Source: Shewanella litorisediminis
Lineage (GTDB): Bacteria > Pseudomonadota > Gammaproteobacteria > Enterobacterales > Shewanellaceae
Assembly: GCF_016834455.1 (NCBI RefSeq)
Contig: NZ_CP069213.1
Span: 3,635,501-3,699,500, forward strand
Direction: 5' to 3'
DNA length: 64,000 nucleotides
Below, in pieces: positions 26,956 through 37,286 of this stretch. The notes below the pieces were generated by a model that saw only the letters and a list, made by a program, of their open reading frames with translations, was not told where the DNA came from and did no database searches. The stretch's first letter is position 1, and each line of letters starts with the position of its first letter. Both the position numbers and the translations under genes were made by a program.

Positions 26956-28311
26956 ATGAACGATGCAAAACTCAGGTACTGTGAACACCTGCGACGCTTT
27001 TCCGACCAACTGATCCAGCTGCAAGCGCCCATCAAAATTTTGGATGCCATTAAGTGGCCCAGAGAACTGGAACAGCAATTTTTTGATGCGGGTGCCAGGC
27101 AGCTACCGCCAGTAGACAAAGCTTTTTACGACAATCTTCCCCTGCCATTTGATACCCAAGCCACCCAAAGGGCACTCAAATCCCTGAAGCAGGACATCCA
27201 AAAGACGCTGGGCAAGGACGATGATCTGGGAAAGCTGCTGGTTGCCAACGTCGACCAATACCGACTGGTTATCGATATGCTGGGCCACAGAGGAACACCC
27301 CAATTTGGCAAACTGAGTAAGGTGCTCTATGGCAGCGCCAGCAACAAACTCCATGGCGACAGGCACACACTGAGGCAGTTGGGTGACCGCCTGAGTTATA
27401 TCTTCTCGCTGCCCGCAGCCGCGCACATGAACAAGCAGCATCCCAAAGAAATAGATGCGGCCAGCGCCGTCGAACACCTGGGCACCCGTCTGGGGCGTTA
27501 TTTCCACAGTGATGAAATGCGGGTGCGCCTGAGCGACGGTATTGTTTCCGATGCTGCCGTAGGGGGCGACACAGTTAAAATCAACTCCAAAGCCATGTTC
27601 AGCAAAGCAGACCTGAATGTGTACGAAGTGCACGAAGGCTGGGTGCATGTGGGCACCACACTGAACGGCCGCGCCCAGCCCCACGCCACCTGGCTGAGCG
27701 TAGGCTCCCCCAGGGTAGCGGCGGCTCAGGAAGGGCTGGCAGTGCTGCTGGAGATGTTGACCCTGAGTTCGACGCCGGGGCGCGCCAGACGTATCAGCGA
27801 TCGGGTAGCGGCAGTGGATATGGCCGAGAACGGCGCCGACTTTATTGAAGTGTATCGCTATTTCCGCGACCAGAATCTGAGCAAAAAAGACAGTTACCGG
27901 GTTACCCAAAGGGTGTTCCGGGGCGGCATGGTCGCAGGTGGCAGCTGCTTCACCAAAGACATTTCCTATGTGCGCGGCTATGTGGAAAACGTAAACTTTA
28001 TCCGCAGCGCCATCGCCGCAGGCATTCCTGAACTCATCCCCATGTTGTTTTTGGGCAAGCTCGCCATCGAGGATATTCCCACGCTGTATCTCGCCTATCG
28101 GGAAGGCATACTCACAGGGCCAAGGTATCTGCCGCCCATGTTTGATGACTACAGCGGTCTCTATGCCTGGTTCGGCTTTGCCTCAGGTCTTGGCAACATC
28201 AACCTTAAAGGGGTGCAAAGGCACTTTCAGCGGCAATTCCGCTGCCTGCCAAATGTGGAACCCATGTTCCCCACCGTCGAAGACACAGAGCTTGATGCCT
28301 CGGCAGAGTAA
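26956..28311 (+). CDS. QEGLA-motif (DUF1704) putative metallopeptidase
   Basis: A 451-residue soluble protein of the family annotated as flavohemoglobin expression-modulating QEGLA motif proteins. The motif is seen as AAQEGLAVLLE near 256-266. About 30 residues before it, HEGWVHVGT (about 226) gives a HExxxH zinc site, with the QEGLA Glu as the probable third ligand; the fold is shared with eukaryotic tubulin-tyrosine carboxypeptidases. The flavohemoglobin link is historical, and no hmp gene lies nearby. Terminated by a strong hairpin. Confidence 0.85.
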   Translation: MNDAKLRYCEHLRRFSDQLIQLQAPIKILDAIKWPRELEQQFFDAGARQLPPVDKAFYDNLPLPFDTQATQRALKSLKQDIQKTLGKDDDLGKLLVANVDQYRLVIDMLGHRGTPQFGKLSKVLYGSASNKLHGDRHTLRQLGDRLSYIFSLPAAAHMNKQHPKEIDAASAVEHLGTRLGRYFHSDEMRVRLSDGIVSDAAVGGDTVKINSKAMFSKADLNVYEVHEGWVHVGTTLNGRAQPHATWLSVGSPRVAAAQEGLAVLLEMLTLSSTPGRARRISDRVAAVDMAENGADFIEVYRYFRDQNLSKKDSYRVTQRVFRGGMVAGGSCFTKDISYVRGYVENVNFIRSAIAAGIPELIPMLFLGKLAIEDIPTLYLAYREGILTGPRYLPPMFDDYSGLYAWFGFASGLGNINLKGVQRHFQRQFRCLPNVEPMFPTVEDTELDASAE

Positions 28312-28323
28312 GCCGGATGCAAT

Positions 28324-28352
28324 AAAAAAGGATGCCATGGCATCCTTTTTTA
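28324..28352 (+). terminator. terminator of the QEGLA-motif gene
   Basis: Stem AAAAAGGATGCC/GGCATCCTTTTT with a short AT loop and T tract. Confidence 0.9.
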
Positions 28353-28668
28353 TTGTTCAGGTTCTGACTGTGCAGGCTTAACCAACACGTTCACTGTCGG
28401 CATAACCACCCGCTGACCGCCTGTCGGCACACTGACAAAGCGCCTTCGAGCCGGGTTTGGCAGGCCGTGGCGACCAGTTCTGCGAGTCCCTGATGGTGAT
28501 CCCTGAGTGATGCCCAAGGCACTTCTTCCTGACTCATTCTTACTGACCCATTCTTCCTGACTCAAGAGCGCGACCCCAGTCGCATTGCCTCCCCCTTGTT
28601 AACCAGTAAACCTGGCGAACGAACAGCCCGCCAGGTACATGGGCTGCCTCGGCCCCTGGCCTGCGCAG
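28353..28668. other. non-coding stretch with a 14-base tandem repeat and an orphan reading frame
   Basis: No recognisable gene. A minus-strand frame (28350-28565, 71 residues, MSQEEWVSKNESGRS...) reads through the tandem repeat and has a Lys/Arg/Pro-rich composition with no family resemblance and no clear ribosome site; it may be chance or a gene remnant. The repeat is listed separately. Confidence 0.5.
28523..28564. repeat. three tandem copies of a 14-base unit
   Basis: TTCTTCCTGACTCA, TTCTTACTGACCCA and TTCTTCCTGACTCA follow one another without gap; the middle copy differs at two positions. Confidence 0.92.
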
Positions 28669-30048
28669 TTACTCCACTTCTACAGATTTAGGGCTTGCCT
28701 CATCACTGCTTGAGAAGAACTCCCGGGTCAACTTGAATACCACAGGGCTCAGCAGCGCCAGCGCAATCAGGTTGGGAATGGCCATCATGGCATTGAGGGT
28801 ATCGGCCAGAAGCCACACAAAGTCCAGTGAACCCATGGCACCCAGGGGCACCACCAGGGTCCAAATCAAGCGAAACGGCATCACCGCCTTCACCCCCAGC
28901 AGATACTGGACGCATTTTTCGCTGTACACACTCCAGCCAAGGATGGTGGTAAAGGCGAAAATCGCCAGCGCGATGGCTACTATGTAGTCGCCGATTGGCA
29001 GCGCATGGGAGAAGGCATAAGAGGTGAGCGCCGCACCATTTTCACCGGAGGTCCAGGCGCCCGACACCACGATGGCAAGGCCGGTGATGCTGCAGACTAT
29101 GATGGTGTCGATAAAGGTACCCAGCATACCCACCAGGCCCTGAGTAACCGGGCTCTTGGTTTGCGCCGCAGCATGGGCAATAGGCGCACTGCCAAGACCC
29201 GCCTCGTTGGAGAATACGCCGCGGGCAACCCCCATCTGGATAGCCACCATCACAGCGGCACCGGCAAAGCCCCCCTGCGCAGCCACAGGGCTGAAGGCGC
29301 TGGAGATAATCAAACTAAAGGCGGCTGGGATTTCACTGGCATACACCACCAACACGGCAAGGCCGGCGGTAATGTAAAAAATGGTCATCAGGGGAACCAG
29401 CTTACCCGCCACGATGGCGATGCGCTTAATGCCACCCATCAGCACCAGGCCCACCAGTACCATCATCACCACGCCCGACACCCAGGCAGGCACACCGAAG
29501 TTGCTGGTGAGCGCCGATGCCACCGAGTTGGCCTGCACTGTGTTGCCTATGCCAAAACCGGCGAAGGAACCGAACAGCGCAAACGCGGTACCAAGCCAGG
29601 TCCATTTGCTGCCAAGACCATTCTTGATGTAATACATGGGGCCACCGATATAGTTGCCCTTTGCATCTACTTCGCGATAACGCACCGCCAGCACGGCTTC
29701 AGAATATTTGGTGGCCATGCCCACCAGGGCGGTACACCACATCCAGAACAGCGCCCCGGGTCCGCCCACAAAGATGGCGGTGGCCACCCCGGCGATGTTA
29801 CCCGTGCCTATGGTGGCGGAGAGCGAGGTCATCAAGGCGTTGAAAGGACTGACGTCACCTTTCACCTCTTTGCCCTGACCGGGAGTTCGACCCGACCACA
29901 GTAACCTGAAGCCCTTGCCAAGCTTAAGGATGGGCAACAGCTTGAGCCCCAATGACAGGTAAAGGCCGACGCCGAGGATCATGACCAGCATGGGAATCCC
30001 CCACACCAGGCTATTGAGCGATTTTACTAATTCAGATACAGCTTCCAT
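28669..30048 (-). CDS. AGCS family alanine/glycine:cation symporter
   Basis: A sodium-coupled amino-acid importer of the inner membrane; 459 residues with about ten or eleven membrane segments. Family landmarks are SATIGTGNIAGVATAIFVGGPGA (split near 75-97), KYSEAVLAVRYRE, GGPMYYIKNGLG and GVARGVFSNEAGLGSAPIAHA. The substrate is probably Ala or Gly, by family. It is preceded by the SRPBCC gene 111 bases upstream on the same strand. No glycine riboswitch-like structure was evident in that gap. Confidence 0.92.
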   Translation of the reverse strand: MEAVSELVKSLNSLVWGIPMLVMILGVGLYLSLGLKLLPILKLGKGFRLLWSGRTPGQGKEVKGDVSPFNALMTSLSATIGTGNIAGVATAIFVGGPGALFWMWCTALVGMATKYSEAVLAVRYREVDAKGNYIGGPMYYIKNGLGSKWTWLGTAFALFGSFAGFGIGNTVQANSVASALTSNFGVPAWVSGVVMMVLVGLVLMGGIKRIAIVAGKLVPLMTIFYITAGLAVLVVYASEIPAAFSLIISSAFSPVAAQGGFAGAAVMVAIQMGVARGVFSNEAGLGSAPIAHAAAQTKSPVTQGLVGMLGTFIDTIIVCSITGLAIVVSGAWTSGENGAALTSYAFSHALPIGDYIVAIALAIFAFTTILGWSVYSEKCVQYLLGVKAVMPFRLIWTLVVPLGAMGSLDFVWLLADTLNAMMAIPNLIALALLSPVVFKLTREFFSSSDEASPKSVEVE

Positions 30049-30159
30049 TCAAACCTCGTCGATGCTTTTCTTCTTATTTATCTTGTTCTTCTCACACCCG
30101 AACCCGGGTAAGCGCAGCGACCAGATTACAACGAATAGTTAACAATTGGAAAGCCAGAA

Positions 30160-30714
30160 TCATTCAGGCACAGGCGTCGGTGGCCGCTCCAGTATCTGTT
30201 TTAAATTGGCAAGGCCGCTATCCAGGTCTTTCAGGATTAAGGACTCTACATCCATCAGGGGAATGAGCAGGTTCATGGGGTAAGCCATATGGCCAACAAA
30301 GCCCCAGGTTACCAGGGTACTGCCATCTTCAATGGGCTCAGTGATGAGATAAGCCTTGTCATTGGAGGCAAAGGGCTCGATAAATCTCAGGGCATAGTCA
30401 ATGCGTTTGCCGGGCACCATGGCCATGATTTCCTGCTCGCCTTTGCCCACTTGCGGATTGCTGCTCTCCCAGGCACTGACAAAACCGGGCTCGCCATCGG
30501 TGCCGGTAAAATGCTGCTGCATGTTGGGATCCATCCTGGCCCAGACGCTGAATTCATCCTGATGTTTTAACAGTCTGATGTAGTCGAAGACTTCGTCAAC
30601 CGGACGGTCGATGGTGCGGCTGACACTGACCTCATAATCCGACTTGATAAACAGTGCCGCGATAAAGGGGGCGGCTATCAGCAGCAACATCAGGATAAGG
30701 AATTTTTTCAACAT
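30160..30714 (-). CDS. SRPBCC family protein with N-terminal membrane anchor
   Basis: A 184-residue protein: an N-terminal hydrophobic helix (about 2-23, signal anchor) followed by a START/Bet v 1-like SRPBCC domain, recognised by VSVSRTIDRPVDEVFDYI at 30-47 and PMNLLIPLMDVESLILKDLDSGLANLK at the C-terminus. It probably faces the periplasm and binds a hydrophobic ligand. The frame is open to 30879, but the Met at 30714 opens the hydrophobic helix and upstream codons overlap the CWC gene. Confidence 0.78.
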   Translation of the reverse strand: MLKKFLILMLLLIAAPFIAALFIKSDYEVSVSRTIDRPVDEVFDYIRLLKHQDEFSVWARMDPNMQQHFTGTDGEPGFVSAWESSNPQVGKGEQEIMAMVPGKRIDYALRFIEPFASNDKAYLITEPIEDGSTLVTWGFVGHMAYPMNLLIPLMDVESLILKDLDSGLANLKQILERPPTPVPE

Positions 30715-30755
30715 AGCGGGCTCCGGCTCCGGTGATTGCGGTACGGCCAACTCCG

Positions 30756-30956
30756 CTACTTCACCTGTTTTAAGCCCAATTTCTCGACTTTGGCAAGTCT
30801 CTCGGCGCAGCGCTGGCACAGGCACGAAGACATGACTTCGGGTAATTGCTTGGGAAAAGGAGCGCCCAGACACCAGCACGTGTCAATGGACTTACCGTTT
30901 TGCACGGCACAGTCATTGTTGTTCTGGCAAAGAGGGCACTGGTTGGGGTTAGTCAT
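30756..30956 (-). CDS. cysteine-rich CWC family protein
   Basis: A 66-residue cytoplasmic protein with eight Cys: CPLC at 7-10, Cys16, CWC at 27-29 (DTCWCLGAPFPKQLPE) and CLC..C at 45-50. The pattern is that of the CWC family, probably a small zinc or metal-binding protein of unknown role. Its ATG immediately follows the TGA stop of the upstream 74-residue membrane protein gene, so the two are almost certainly co-translated. Confidence 0.8.
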   Translation of the reverse strand: MTNPNQCPLCQNNNDCAVQNGKSIDTCWCLGAPFPKQLPEVMSSCLCQRCAERLAKVEKLGLKQVK

Positions 30957-31181
30957 TCAAGGTCGCTGGCGGTAGCAATGCTTCAAGGTCTGCAACCGAT
31001 ACAAGAGGCTGCCAAGGGAGAGAAGCGCATAAATGAGCACCGCACTCCACAGCAAAACCCCTGATGGATTATCTGGTCGCAACTGCAAGAAAAATAAAGC
31101 AACAATAATGGATAACGAGATTATCAGCTTAACCACATCCATGGGAAGCTGCTGCTCGAGCAAACGGATTTTATCGTTCAT
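30957..31181 (-). CDS. small two-span membrane protein
   Basis: A 74-residue protein with two hydrophobic segments (about 15-33 and 41-60) between a charged N-terminus (MNDKIRLLEQQLP) and a basic C-terminus (HCYRQRP). Not recognised. It abuts the CWC gene with no spacer and lies upstream of it on the same strand. Confidence 0.65.
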   Translation of the reverse strand: MNDKIRLLEQQLPMDVVKLIISLSIIVALFFLQLRPDNPSGVLLWSAVLIYALLSLGSLLYRLQTLKHCYRQRP

Positions 31182-31257
31182 GGTGTTTGGCCTCCTTGTC
31201 CATCACCCTAAAACCTCAGCACCTAAAACCTTAGCGTAAGCACCGCCAAAAACCAAA

Positions 31258-31281
31258 AGGGCTCCTTCAAAAAGGAGCCCT
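31258..31281 (-). terminator. terminator of metF
   Basis: Stem AGGGCTCCTT/AAGGAGCCCT with a four-base loop; on the minus strand a T-rich tract follows (TTTTGGTTTTT). Confidence 0.88.
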
Positions 31282-31304
31282 GCCTGGCCTGTTTCGGGTG
31301 AAAA

Positions 31305-32244
<940 letters not shown>

Positions 32245-32326
32245 ATATACTAGAGATTCCCGTCCCTAAGTCAAGTTAAAAAATGGCCCGATCTTGTCCT
32301 TTTCGCGAACAGAAGGCGGAAAAAAC

Positions 32327-32350
32327 ACAGGGACTCAAAAGAGTCCCTGT
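32327..32350 (-). terminator. terminator of the metB-metL operon
   Basis: Stem ACAGGGACTC/GAGTCCCTGT with an AAAA loop, then TGTTTTTTCC on the minus strand. Confidence 0.9.
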
Positions 32351-32369
32351 TATTCAATATGTTACAAAA

Positions 32370-34763
32370 TCATTCCTGTAAGAGATCCCGACAGATCTGC
32401 ACCAGATCTGACTGAACAGCTGCGGCAGTTACCTCACGGCCAGCGCCTGGCCCTCGAATAATCAAGGGATTACCCTGATAGAAAGTACTGCGGATCACAA
32501 ACACATTATCACCCGGGGTGAGATTGGCATAAGGGTGAGCCCTATCAACCCACTGCAAACCTACGCGGGCCGTCAGTTGACCACCGGCTCTGTCCAGTGC
32601 TGCGATATAGCGCAGCACCTTGCCCTCGGCCGCTGCAGCGGCCAGTGCTTCTGCCATGGGGGTATCGAGTTCATCAATGCGGGCAAGAAACTCATCCAGC
32701 GGCAGCTCCGCCAGATGCTGGGGCACAGGGGACTCCACCTCAATATCATCCAGCTCCAAATCCAGGCCGATTTCCCGCGCAAGGATGAGCAGCTTACGCT
32801 GCATATCGCGACCAGAAAGATCGTCCCGGGGATCCGGCTCAGTGATTCCAAGACCACGGGCCTCAATCACCAATTCCGAGAACGGACGCTGGCCGTCATA
32901 GTGCTCAAAAAGCCAACAAAGCGTACCGGAAAAAATCCCCCCCACGGCCTCAACGCTGTCACCACTGTTGTGCAAATCGTTGAGCGCATGCTGCACAGGC
33001 AAACCGGCACCACAGCTGGCGTTGTAGCGCCAATAGAGTCGACGGTTACCCAGTTGCTGCTTGAGATCGCGATAAAAGGGCAAGGGGCCTGAGCCTGCCA
33101 GCTTGTTTGCGCTGACCACATGTATGCCACGGGCAAAGAATTCAGGGTATTGGAGTGTCAGGCTGGCACTGGCACTGATATCCAGCGCAACCAGCTCATC
33201 GCAATTGAGCGTCGACAAGGCATCGAACAACTGCTCGTACTGCCAGTCGGTGGCGTACTCCTCAAACTCGGTTTTCCAGTTATCCAGGTGCACACCGGTA
33301 TTATTGATGTAGGCGCGGGATGAACTGACCAACCCCACCAGTTCAATACGGGCTTCGAGTTCACGGCACAAACTGCTTTGCGCCCGGCGAAACAGGCTGA
33401 CCCAGGCTTCGCCGATATTGCCCACGCCAAGGAGGATAACCCCGATACGTTTGCGCGGCCCGGCGCAGCGGCGATGCACCTTTTGCGTCAGCAGGTTTAC
33501 CTGTGACTTGGGTACCAGAGTCACCAAACTCAGACCGTCCTGATACAGGGGTTTGGCTTCGCGACTGAGCAGCCGGGCAAAGCTCCTGCGATAAAGCACA
33601 GCATCGGCACTCACCAATGCCACCAGACCAAAATCATCGCTTACAGTCACTTCACCCAGCGCATACGCCTCTGAGTTAGCTTTTAAAAAGGCACTTACCT
33701 GCTTAAGATTTTCCGGGGTATACGCCAGCTCCACCCCTCCACGGGAACCCTGCCAATTTGCCAGCGGTGTTAAGCCCGAGGCAGACAGCGCCGCCACCAG
33801 GTCATCGGCGTCGCCCTGGGTTGTGAGGCTAAAGAGCGCCACTTCGCAGAGGTTAGTCACCACGGGGGCACTGGCCTGAGAGCTGGTTGGGGCAACCAAA
33901 GTGAAGTCGGTGTGGGGCGCATAGCTTGAGCGCACCGCCATGCTCACCTGAGTATTAAACAGTGGCTGCAGAGTACGGCTGTGCAGCACAGGCGAACCCA
34001 GACGTGCCAGACGGTCTGCCTCAGCCAGGGACATGCTCTTGAGCAGCTTGGCATCATTAATCTTGTTCGGGTCGGCGTTGAACACCCCTTCCACATCGGT
34101 CCAAATGGTGACCCGTTCGATATCCGCCAGACTGGCAATCAGGGTGGCGGAAAAGTCTGAGCCGTTGCGACCGAGCAGCAGGGTTTCACCGGCGGGGTTT
34201 GCGCAGATAAACCCCGTGATAACGATGCGTTCGTTTTCATGTTCGGCCAGCATGGCCGCCACTTTTGCACGGGATTCCTGCTCACGGATATTGGGCACAG
34301 CCCCTTCATCGGCCACCAGTATGCTGCAGGCATCCACATGGCTTGCTGCCACGCCGGATTCACGCAACAGCGCCGCCATCAGCCTGGCAGACCAACGCTC
34401 ACCAAAGCTCACCACATGGCTGGTCTGGTAATCGTTCAGGGTATCCAGTGATAAGAGGCTGACCAGCTGAGCCTTATCGGTGGACAGACGCTCACGCAGA
34501 TAACGGGCCTGCTCGGCACTCAGTAACTGCTCAATCAGGTTTTGCTGATAACTTATCAGTACCTGTAACTCTTCCTGCCACAGCGCTTTGGCATCACGCA
34601 GCGAAAGCAGCTTATACAAAAAGTTGGTGGTTTTACCGGCGGCGGACACCACCACCAGGTCGTCGCTGTGTCCCTGAGTCAACAGGATATGGGCCACGCG
34701 GCGGTAACAATCGGCATCGGCCAGACTGGAGCCACCAAACTTATGCAAATGACAACGCGCCAT
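32370..34763 (-). CDS. metL: bifunctional aspartate kinase II / homoserine dehydrogenase II
   Basis: Catalyses the first and third steps from aspartate towards homoserine. The 797-residue fusion has an N-terminal kinase (HKFGGSSLADADCYRRVA at about 6-23, FGERWSARL, GRNGSDFSATLIA) and a C-terminal dehydrogenase beginning near 455 (RIGVILLGVGNIGEAWVSLF, later SANKLAGSG and GPGAGREVTAAAV). An ATG at 34763 has AGGAG six bases upstream; the GTG just before it is less likely. It follows metB by 13 bases and shares its MetJ-controlled promoter. The MetL rather than ThrA assignment rests on the metB linkage. Confidence 0.95.
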   Translation of the reverse strand: MARCHLHKFGGSSLADADCYRRVAHILLTQGHSDDLVVVSAAGKTTNFLYKLLSLRDAKALWQEELQVLISYQQNLIEQLLSAEQARYLRERLSTDKAQLVSLLSLDTLNDYQTSHVVSFGERWSARLMAALLRESGVAASHVDACSILVADEGAVPNIREQESRAKVAAMLAEHENERIVITGFICANPAGETLLLGRNGSDFSATLIASLADIERVTIWTDVEGVFNADPNKINDAKLLKSMSLAEADRLARLGSPVLHSRTLQPLFNTQVSMAVRSSYAPHTDFTLVAPTSSQASAPVVTNLCEVALFSLTTQGDADDLVAALSASGLTPLANWQGSRGGVELAYTPENLKQVSAFLKANSEAYALGEVTVSDDFGLVALVSADAVLYRRSFARLLSREAKPLYQDGLSLVTLVPKSQVNLLTQKVHRRCAGPRKRIGVILLGVGNIGEAWVSLFRRAQSSLCRELEARIELVGLVSSSRAYINNTGVHLDNWKTEFEEYATDWQYEQLFDALSTLNCDELVALDISASASLTLQYPEFFARGIHVVSANKLAGSGPLPFYRDLKQQLGNRRLYWRYNASCGAGLPVQHALNDLHNSGDSVEAVGGIFSGTLCWLFEHYDGQRPFSELVIEARGLGITEPDPRDDLSGRDMQRKLLILAREIGLDLELDDIEVESPVPQHLAELPLDEFLARIDELDTPMAEALAAAAAEGKVLRYIAALDRAGGQLTARVGLQWVDRAHPYANLTPGDNVFVIRSTFYQGNPLIIRGPGAGREVTAAAVQSDLVQICRDLLQE

Positions 34764-34776
34764 CACTGACTCCTAT

Positions 34777-35937
34777 TCAACAGGCTGCTACGGCAGCCAG
34801 GCCGGCTTTGATATCGGCCACCAAATCTTCTGCATCTTCAATCCCCACCGACAGGCGCAGCAGGGTGTCTTTAATTCCGGCCTCGGCGCGGGCTTCTGGC
34901 ACCATGGCCCTGTGGGTCATGGTGGCGGGCACGGCCACCAGCGACTCCACGCCGCCCAGGCTTTCGGCCACACTGAAGTGCTGTAAGGCTTCGAGGAAGG
35001 CCACCACTTCTTTTTCTCCGCCCACCAGTTCAAAACTCAGCATAGCGCCAAAGCCTTTTTGTTGCCGCGCGGCAATGTCGTGGCCCGGGTGGTCGGCAAG
35101 GCCCGGGTAATACACCTTGCTCACCTGGGGGCTGTTTTTCAGTACTTCCACTATGCGCTGGGCATTGGATTGATGCTCACGTACCCGCACGCCGAGGGTA
35201 CGAATGCCACGCAGGGTAAGATAGCTGTCAAAGGCGCTGCCAGTAAGGCCCAGGGTGTTGGACCACCAATGCAGGGTCTCCCCAAGCTCGGCATCTTTGG
35301 CAATGACGGCGCCGCCCACCACATCGCTGTGACCGTTGATGTACTTGGTGGTGGAGTGGATCACTATATCGGCGCCCAGCAGCAAGGGTTGCTGCAAAAT
35401 CGGTGACAGGAAGGTGTTGTCCACCACCACCAGGGCGCCGACCTTGTGGCTGGCGTCACTGATGGCCTGAATATCCAGCACCCGCAGCAGTGGGTTGGAT
35501 GGGGTTTCGAGCCACACCATGCGCGGCTTTTGGGCTATGGCCTGCGCGAGCGCAGCCTCGTCAGTCTGGTCCACTACCGCCAGCTTAAAGGCGCCTTTTT
35601 TGGCGAGGTTGGTAAAGAGGCGATAGCTGCCACCGTAACAATCGTGGGGCACGACCAGGAGATCGTCCGGCCCCAGGAGGCTGGTCACCAGAGTAATGGC
35701 GGCCATGCCGGTGCACGTAATAACGCCGGTCGCACCCTGCTCCAGTTCTGCCAGAGCCTCGCCCAGAATACAGCGGGTCGGGTTACCCGAGCGGCTGTAG
35801 TCGAATTTACGCGGATTCTTGTGACCATCGAAGGAATAATTGGTCGATAAATAGATGGGAGGAACCACGGCACCGTGCTGGGTGTCGCTCTCTATGCCTT
35901 GACGCACCGCGATGGTGGCTGCTTTGCGCTGTGTCAT
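34777..35937 (-). CDS. metB: cystathionine gamma-synthase
   Basis: PLP enzyme joining activated homoserine and cysteine to form cystathionine. The 386-residue product has the E. coli length. The PLP lysine lies in HSTTKYINGHSDV near residue 198; SRSGNPTR (48-55), PHDCYGGSYRL and ETPSNPLLRV are also diagnostic. A GGAGGAG site lies six bases before the ATG. It is the first gene of metB-metL and is divergent from metJ across a region with two groups of met boxes. Confidence 0.96.
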   Translation of the reverse strand: MTQRKAATIAVRQGIESDTQHGAVVPPIYLSTNYSFDGHKNPRKFDYSRSGNPTRCILGEALAELEQGATGVITCTGMAAITLVTSLLGPDDLLVVPHDCYGGSYRLFTNLAKKGAFKLAVVDQTDEAALAQAIAQKPRMVWLETPSNPLLRVLDIQAISDASHKVGALVVVDNTFLSPILQQPLLLGADIVIHSTTKYINGHSDVVGGAVIAKDAELGETLHWWSNTLGLTGSAFDSYLTLRGIRTLGVRVREHQSNAQRIVEVLKNSPQVSKVYYPGLADHPGHDIAARQQKGFGAMLSFELVGGEKEVVAFLEALQHFSVAESLGGVESLVAVPATMTHRAMVPEARAEAGIKDTLLRLSVGIEDAEDLVADIKAGLAAVAAC

Positions 35938-35971
35938 TCTGTACTCCTCCGATGTTACCGCACGGAAATAA

Positions 35972-35987
35972 AGATGTCTGGACGGCT
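35972..35987. promoter_or_regulatory. MetJ operator near metB
   Basis: Two adjacent boxes, AGATGTCT and GGACGGCT, each six or more matches to AGACGTCT, 35 bases upstream of metB. Confidence 0.7.
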
Positions 35988-36026
35988 AAATTTACCTAAG
36001 CACTGTCGACAGGTCAATAGGCATCA

Positions 36027-36050
36027 AGACGTTTAGACGTCTAAACGTAA
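36027..36050. promoter_or_regulatory. MetJ operator in the metB-metJ intergenic region
   Basis: Three contiguous 8-base boxes, AGACGTTT, AGACGTCT (perfect consensus) and AAACGTAA. The array sits between the divergent metB and metJ genes and could repress both. Confidence 0.92.
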
Positions 36051-36152
36051 GAAAATCTATTGATGTTTGGGGTGATTTCGCAGCAATAATTTGACTGTAG
36101 TTTGTAAGGGTTTAAAATCTGCTGCGAATTTTGGAATAAATCAGGTGAGTCA

Positions 36153-36467
36153 ATGACTGAGTGGAATGGCGATTACATCAGCCCCTATGCTGAGCACGGC
36201 AAAAAGAATGAGCAAGTGAAAAAGATCACCGTGTCCATTCCTTTAAAAGTGTTGAAAATCCTCACTGACGAACGTACCCGTCGCCAGGTTAACAACCTTC
36301 GTCACGCCACCAACAGTGAATTGCTGTGTGAAGCATTTTTGCATGCCTACACCGGCCAGCCACTGCCAAACGACGATGATCTGTCCAAGGACAAACCCGA
36401 CTCTATCCCTTCAGAGGCCAAGAAGCTGATGGATGAGATGGGCATCGAATGGGAAGACATGGAGTAA
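36153..36467 (+). CDS. metJ: MetJ, methionine regulon repressor
   Basis: Ribbon-helix-helix repressor that binds met boxes with SAM as corepressor. The 104-residue protein differs from the E. coli protein (105) at few positions; the DNA-contacting ribbon [15 protein letters not shown] is at 23-37 and [20 protein letters not shown] follows at 43-62. It lies divergent from metB and is followed by a hairpin. The boxes upstream imply autoregulation. Confidence 0.97.
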   Translation: MTEWNGDYISPYAEHGKKNEQVKKITVSIPLKVLKILTDERTRRQVNNLRHATNSELLCEAFLHAYTGQPLPNDDDLSKDKPDSIPSEAKKLMDEMGIEWEDME

Positions 36468-36485
36468 GCCTCCCTTCCACACCAG

Positions 36486-36511
36486 CACAAGGACCCCGCC
36501 GGGTCCTTGTG
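36486..36511 (+). terminator. terminator of metJ
   Basis: Stem CACAAGGACCC/GGGTCCTTGTG with a four-base loop. The downstream T tract is poor (TCGTTT), so read-through into the next gene is possible. Confidence 0.65.
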
Positions 36512-36530
36512 TCGTTTCAGGAGTTGGTAA

Positions 36531-37268
36531 ATGTTGTCCGATCCTCTCACTCTGGTGTTGGCGCTGCTGATTATTTTCAGTGGCGCCCTGATCCAAAGCC
36601 TGATTGGTTTTGGGCTTGCCGTGGTTGCAAGCCCGCTGCTGTATCTGGTTGAGCCCGAGCTGGTACCTGTCCCTGTTATCCTGATGGGCTTTTCCATTGC
36701 CCTGCTTACGTTACTCAGGGAGCGCAGCGCCCTTGAGTTTGCCGGTCTTCAATATGCCCTGCTGGGGCGAGTTCCCGGCGGCATCCTCGGTGCCGGCCTG
36801 CTGCTGATGGCACCCCAATCCATATTGGGTCTTGCCATTGCCGTGATTGTGGCGCTGGCCGTGATGCTGAGCCTGATGAAAATCAGCGCACCTATCAACC
36901 GCCTGACTCTGTTTATTGCTGGCACGGTTTCCGGCGTTTTTGGCACCATAGCCGCCATTGGTGGACCGCCAATGGCGATTCTGTTGGCAGGAAAAGATCC
37001 CAACAAGTTCCGAGCGGCCCTGTCGGCATTTTTTATTTTCAGCTCATTGATTGCCTTGAGTATTCTGGCATTTGCCGGCCTGGTTACCGCGGCACAGCTC
37101 CAGTGGTCACTCATTCTGTTGCCCGCGGTATTTTGCGGCTATTGGGTCGCAGGTCGCCTTCTGGGACGGGTCGATAAACAAAAAACCAGAGTCGCGACCC
37201 TGGTTCTTTGTTCAATCAGTGCACTGGTGCTGGCGACCAAGTCGCTGCTCGCCCTGCTGGCAAGCTAA
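36531..37268 (+). CDS. TauE/SafE family permease
   Basis: A 245-residue inner-membrane protein with about eight hydrophobic segments in two repeated halves. The family pattern is GALIQSLIGFGLAVVASPLL at 19-38 and, in the second half, SGVFGTIAAIGGPPMAILL near 135-153. Such proteins export or import sulfite, sulfoacetate or other organosulfur anions. An AGGAG site lies eight bases before the ATG. Being next to metJ fits sulfur metabolism but no met box lies directly upstream. Confidence 0.85.
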   Translation: MLSDPLTLVLALLIIFSGALIQSLIGFGLAVVASPLLYLVEPELVPVPVILMGFSIALLTLLRERSALEFAGLQYALLGRVPGGILGAGLLLMAPQSILGLAIAVIVALAVMLSLMKISAPINRLTLFIAGTVSGVFGTIAAIGGPPMAILLAGKDPNKFRAALSAFFIFSSLIALSILAFAGLVTAAQLQWSLILLPAVFCGYWVAGRLLGRVDKQKTRVATLVLCSISALVLATKSLLALLAS

Positions 37269-37286
37269 TGCCAAACCTCTTGCGAC

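Noticed and set aside
29005..29904. 299-residue plus-strand frame opposite the AGCS symporter gene
   Set aside because: Antisense shadow; composition rich in His, Gly and Gln and no recognisable domain.
30096..30109. hairpin ACCCG/CGGGT before the AGCS symporter gene as a glycine riboswitch
   Set aside because: Only a short single hairpin is seen; the two-aptamer architecture of a glycine riboswitch is absent.
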